NCBI GenBank assembly: GCA_036274675.1
Contig: DASUFE010000130.1
Coordinates: forward strand, 1-21,420
Direction of reading: 5' to 3'
Source: DASUFE01 sp036274675
GTDB taxonomy: Bacteria; Pseudomonadota; Gammaproteobacteria; HTCC5015
DNA length: 21,420 bases
This document shows positions 20,375-21,420 of this stretch, piece after piece. A program made the position numbers and the translations under genes. Every line of letters starts with the position of its first letter. The stretch's first letter is position 1. Under the pieces are notes generated by a model. It worked only from the letters and a program-made list of their open reading frames with translations, was not told the DNA's origin and made no database searches.

Positions 20375-21420
20375 ATGAGAATCGCCCAGGTTGCTCCGCT
20401 TTTTGAAAGTACGCCGCCGCGGTATTACGGCGGGACCGAGCGTATCGTTTCCTACCTTACAGAGGAATTGGTCGGTCAGGGCCACGAAGTCACGTTGTTC
20501 GCCAGCGGCGATTCCGTGTCGCGGGCCAGGCTGATTCCCATTTGCAGGCAATCGCTGCGGCTGGACAGTAATTGCATGGATCAGATGGCGCATCACATGC
20601 TGATGGTGGAACAGGTCTTCCAGCGCATCCACGAATTCGACGTCATCCACTTTCACATCGACTATATCCATTTCTTGTTGTGCCGCCGGTATAAGGCGGT
20701 TCAGGTCTCCACTCTGCACGGCCGGCTCGATATCCCGGATCTGTTCCCTTTGTACCGGGAATACCGCGATATGCCGGTGGTTTCGATTTCGAATGCGCAG
20801 CGCCTGCCGTTGCCGCGCGTCAACTGGCAGGGAACCGTGCACCATGGTCTGCCGGAGAATCTGTACCGGTTCCATGGCGAGCCCGGGAGTTATCTCGCCT
20901 TCCTCGGGCGCATCTCTCCGGAAAAGGGCGTGGACCGCGCGATCGAAATCGCGCGCCGCACCGGCATACCGTTGCGGATCGCGGCCAAGATCAGTCACCA
21001 GGACCGGGAATATTTCGAAAAGATTATAAAGCCGATGCTGGACAACCCGCTGGTGGAATTCATCGGCGAGATCAGCGAAAGCGAGAAGAACGAATTTCTC
21101 GGCAAGGCCCGCGCGCTGCTGTTCCCGATCAACTGGCCGGAGCCTTTCGGCATAGTCATGATCGAGGCGATGGCCTGCGGCACGCCGGTGATCGCCTGGC
21201 CCATGGGTTCCGTACCCGAGGTCATGGAACACGGCCATACCGGATATGTCGTCAGCAGCATTGAAGAGGCGGCCGCCGCGGCCGAACGCGCCGGTGATAT
21301 TAACCGCAGGCGCTGCCGGGAGATTTTCGAGCAGCGCTTCACGGCCGGCCGGATGGCGCGGGAATATCTGCGGGTGTACGAGCGATTGATCGGAACGGCG
21401 CAGCGCTTCGACGGCGGAGA
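20375..21420 (+). CDS. GT4 family glycosyltransferase, C-terminus beyond the window
   Basis: The frame is open from ATG 20375 to the right edge, giving 348 residues without a stop. MRIAQVAPLFESTPPRYYGG, then TERIVSYLTEELVGQGHEVT, is the donor-fold N-terminal of GT4 (GT-B fold) enzymes with the glycine loop. VIHFHIDYIHF and STLHGRLDIPDL belong to the acceptor domain. FLGRISPEKGVDRAIEIA (R179, K184) and EPFGIVMIEAMACGTPV (the EX7E motif, E256 and E264) bind the nucleotide-sugar in the second domain. The subgroup is common in proteobacteria and often lies near glycogen or trehalose-type hydrolases, but nothing here shows its product. No in-frame start codon exists upstream before a stop at 20318, so the start is fixed despite the weak ribosome binding site. 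Confidence 0.9.
   Translation, partial: MRIAQVAPLFESTPPRYYGGTERIVSYLTEELVGQGHEVTLFASGDSVSRARLIPICRQSLRLDSNCMDQMAHHMLMVEQVFQRIHEFDVIHFHIDYIHFLLCRRYKAVQVSTLHGRLDIPDLFPLYREYRDMPVVSISNAQRLPLPRVNWQGTVHHGLPENLYRFHGEPGSYLAFLGRISPEKGVDRAIEIARRTGIPLRIAAKISHQDREYFEKIIKPMLDNPLVEFIGEISESEKNEFLGKARALLFPINWPEPFGIVMIEAMACGTPVIAWPMGSVPEVMEHGHTGYVVSSIEEAAAAAERAGDINRRRCREIFEQRFTAGRMAREYLRVYERLIGTAQRFDGG

Noticed and set aside
1..21420. CRISPR arrays, tRNA, rRNA, transposase or integrase genes
   Set aside because: No regularly spaced repeats, cloverleaf-like segments or recognisable recombinase motifs were found on either strand.

Overview
The window looks like chromosomal DNA of a GC-rich environmental proteobacterium. 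A gamma- or betaproteobacterium fits best: the fadI-fadJ pair, the diiron ferritin-like protein, the folA and the SglT-like symporter all read like proteins from those classes. This placement is recognition from memory, not a search. No rRNA, tRNA, CRISPR array or phage genes were seen. Most of the sequence is ordinary housekeeping and accessory metabolism, with one clearly foreign AT-richer insert.

Layout, left to right. At 1-959 (minus) is the N-terminal part of an FAD-dependent amine-oxidase-like protein, divergent from a diiron ferritin-like protein (1229-2068). Then come folA (2295-2786) and a compact run of a lipoprotein, a DCC-type thiol-disulfide protein, a GNAT acetyltransferase and a tautomerase (3119-5088). 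A 445-bp leader region with a large hairpin precedes the fadI-fadJ beta-oxidation operon (5534-9021). Next is a frameshifted gene for a small secreted CH/YHCH protein (9178-9388), then a two-gene arsenosugar-type pair, a CMD-domain protein and the radical SAM enzyme ArsS (9518-10881). The stretch 11141-14819 holds three small exported proteins of unknown function, a dienelactone hydrolase, an RDD membrane protein and a stand-alone ClpP-like protein.

At 14918-17744 lies a low-GC restriction-modification island in the order vsr, C5-cytosine methyltransferase, Eco29kI-type GIY-YIG endonuclease, second GIY-YIG endonuclease of the same type. Both nucleases keep every catalytic residue expected for the fold. 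One methyltransferase with two paralogous GIY-YIG nucleases is the most unusual system in the window. The right end has an SglT-like sodium/solute symporter on the minus strand (17888-19609) with a strong terminator, a 765-bp divergent intergenic region, and a GT4 glycosyltransferase that runs off the edge (20375-21420).

A second theme is short dispersed repeats placed just after stop codons. One family is MITE-like and has CATCCCC-type inverted ends (after folA and arsS, with core copies elsewhere). A second carries the motif TCTCGC-GAG-CGC (six copies, five beside the 3' end of a gene in the 9-18 kb part). There is also a twin-hairpin element after fadJ, and a diverged pair at 5128 and 19881. 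One TCTCGC copy sits exactly between the two GIY-YIG nuclease genes.
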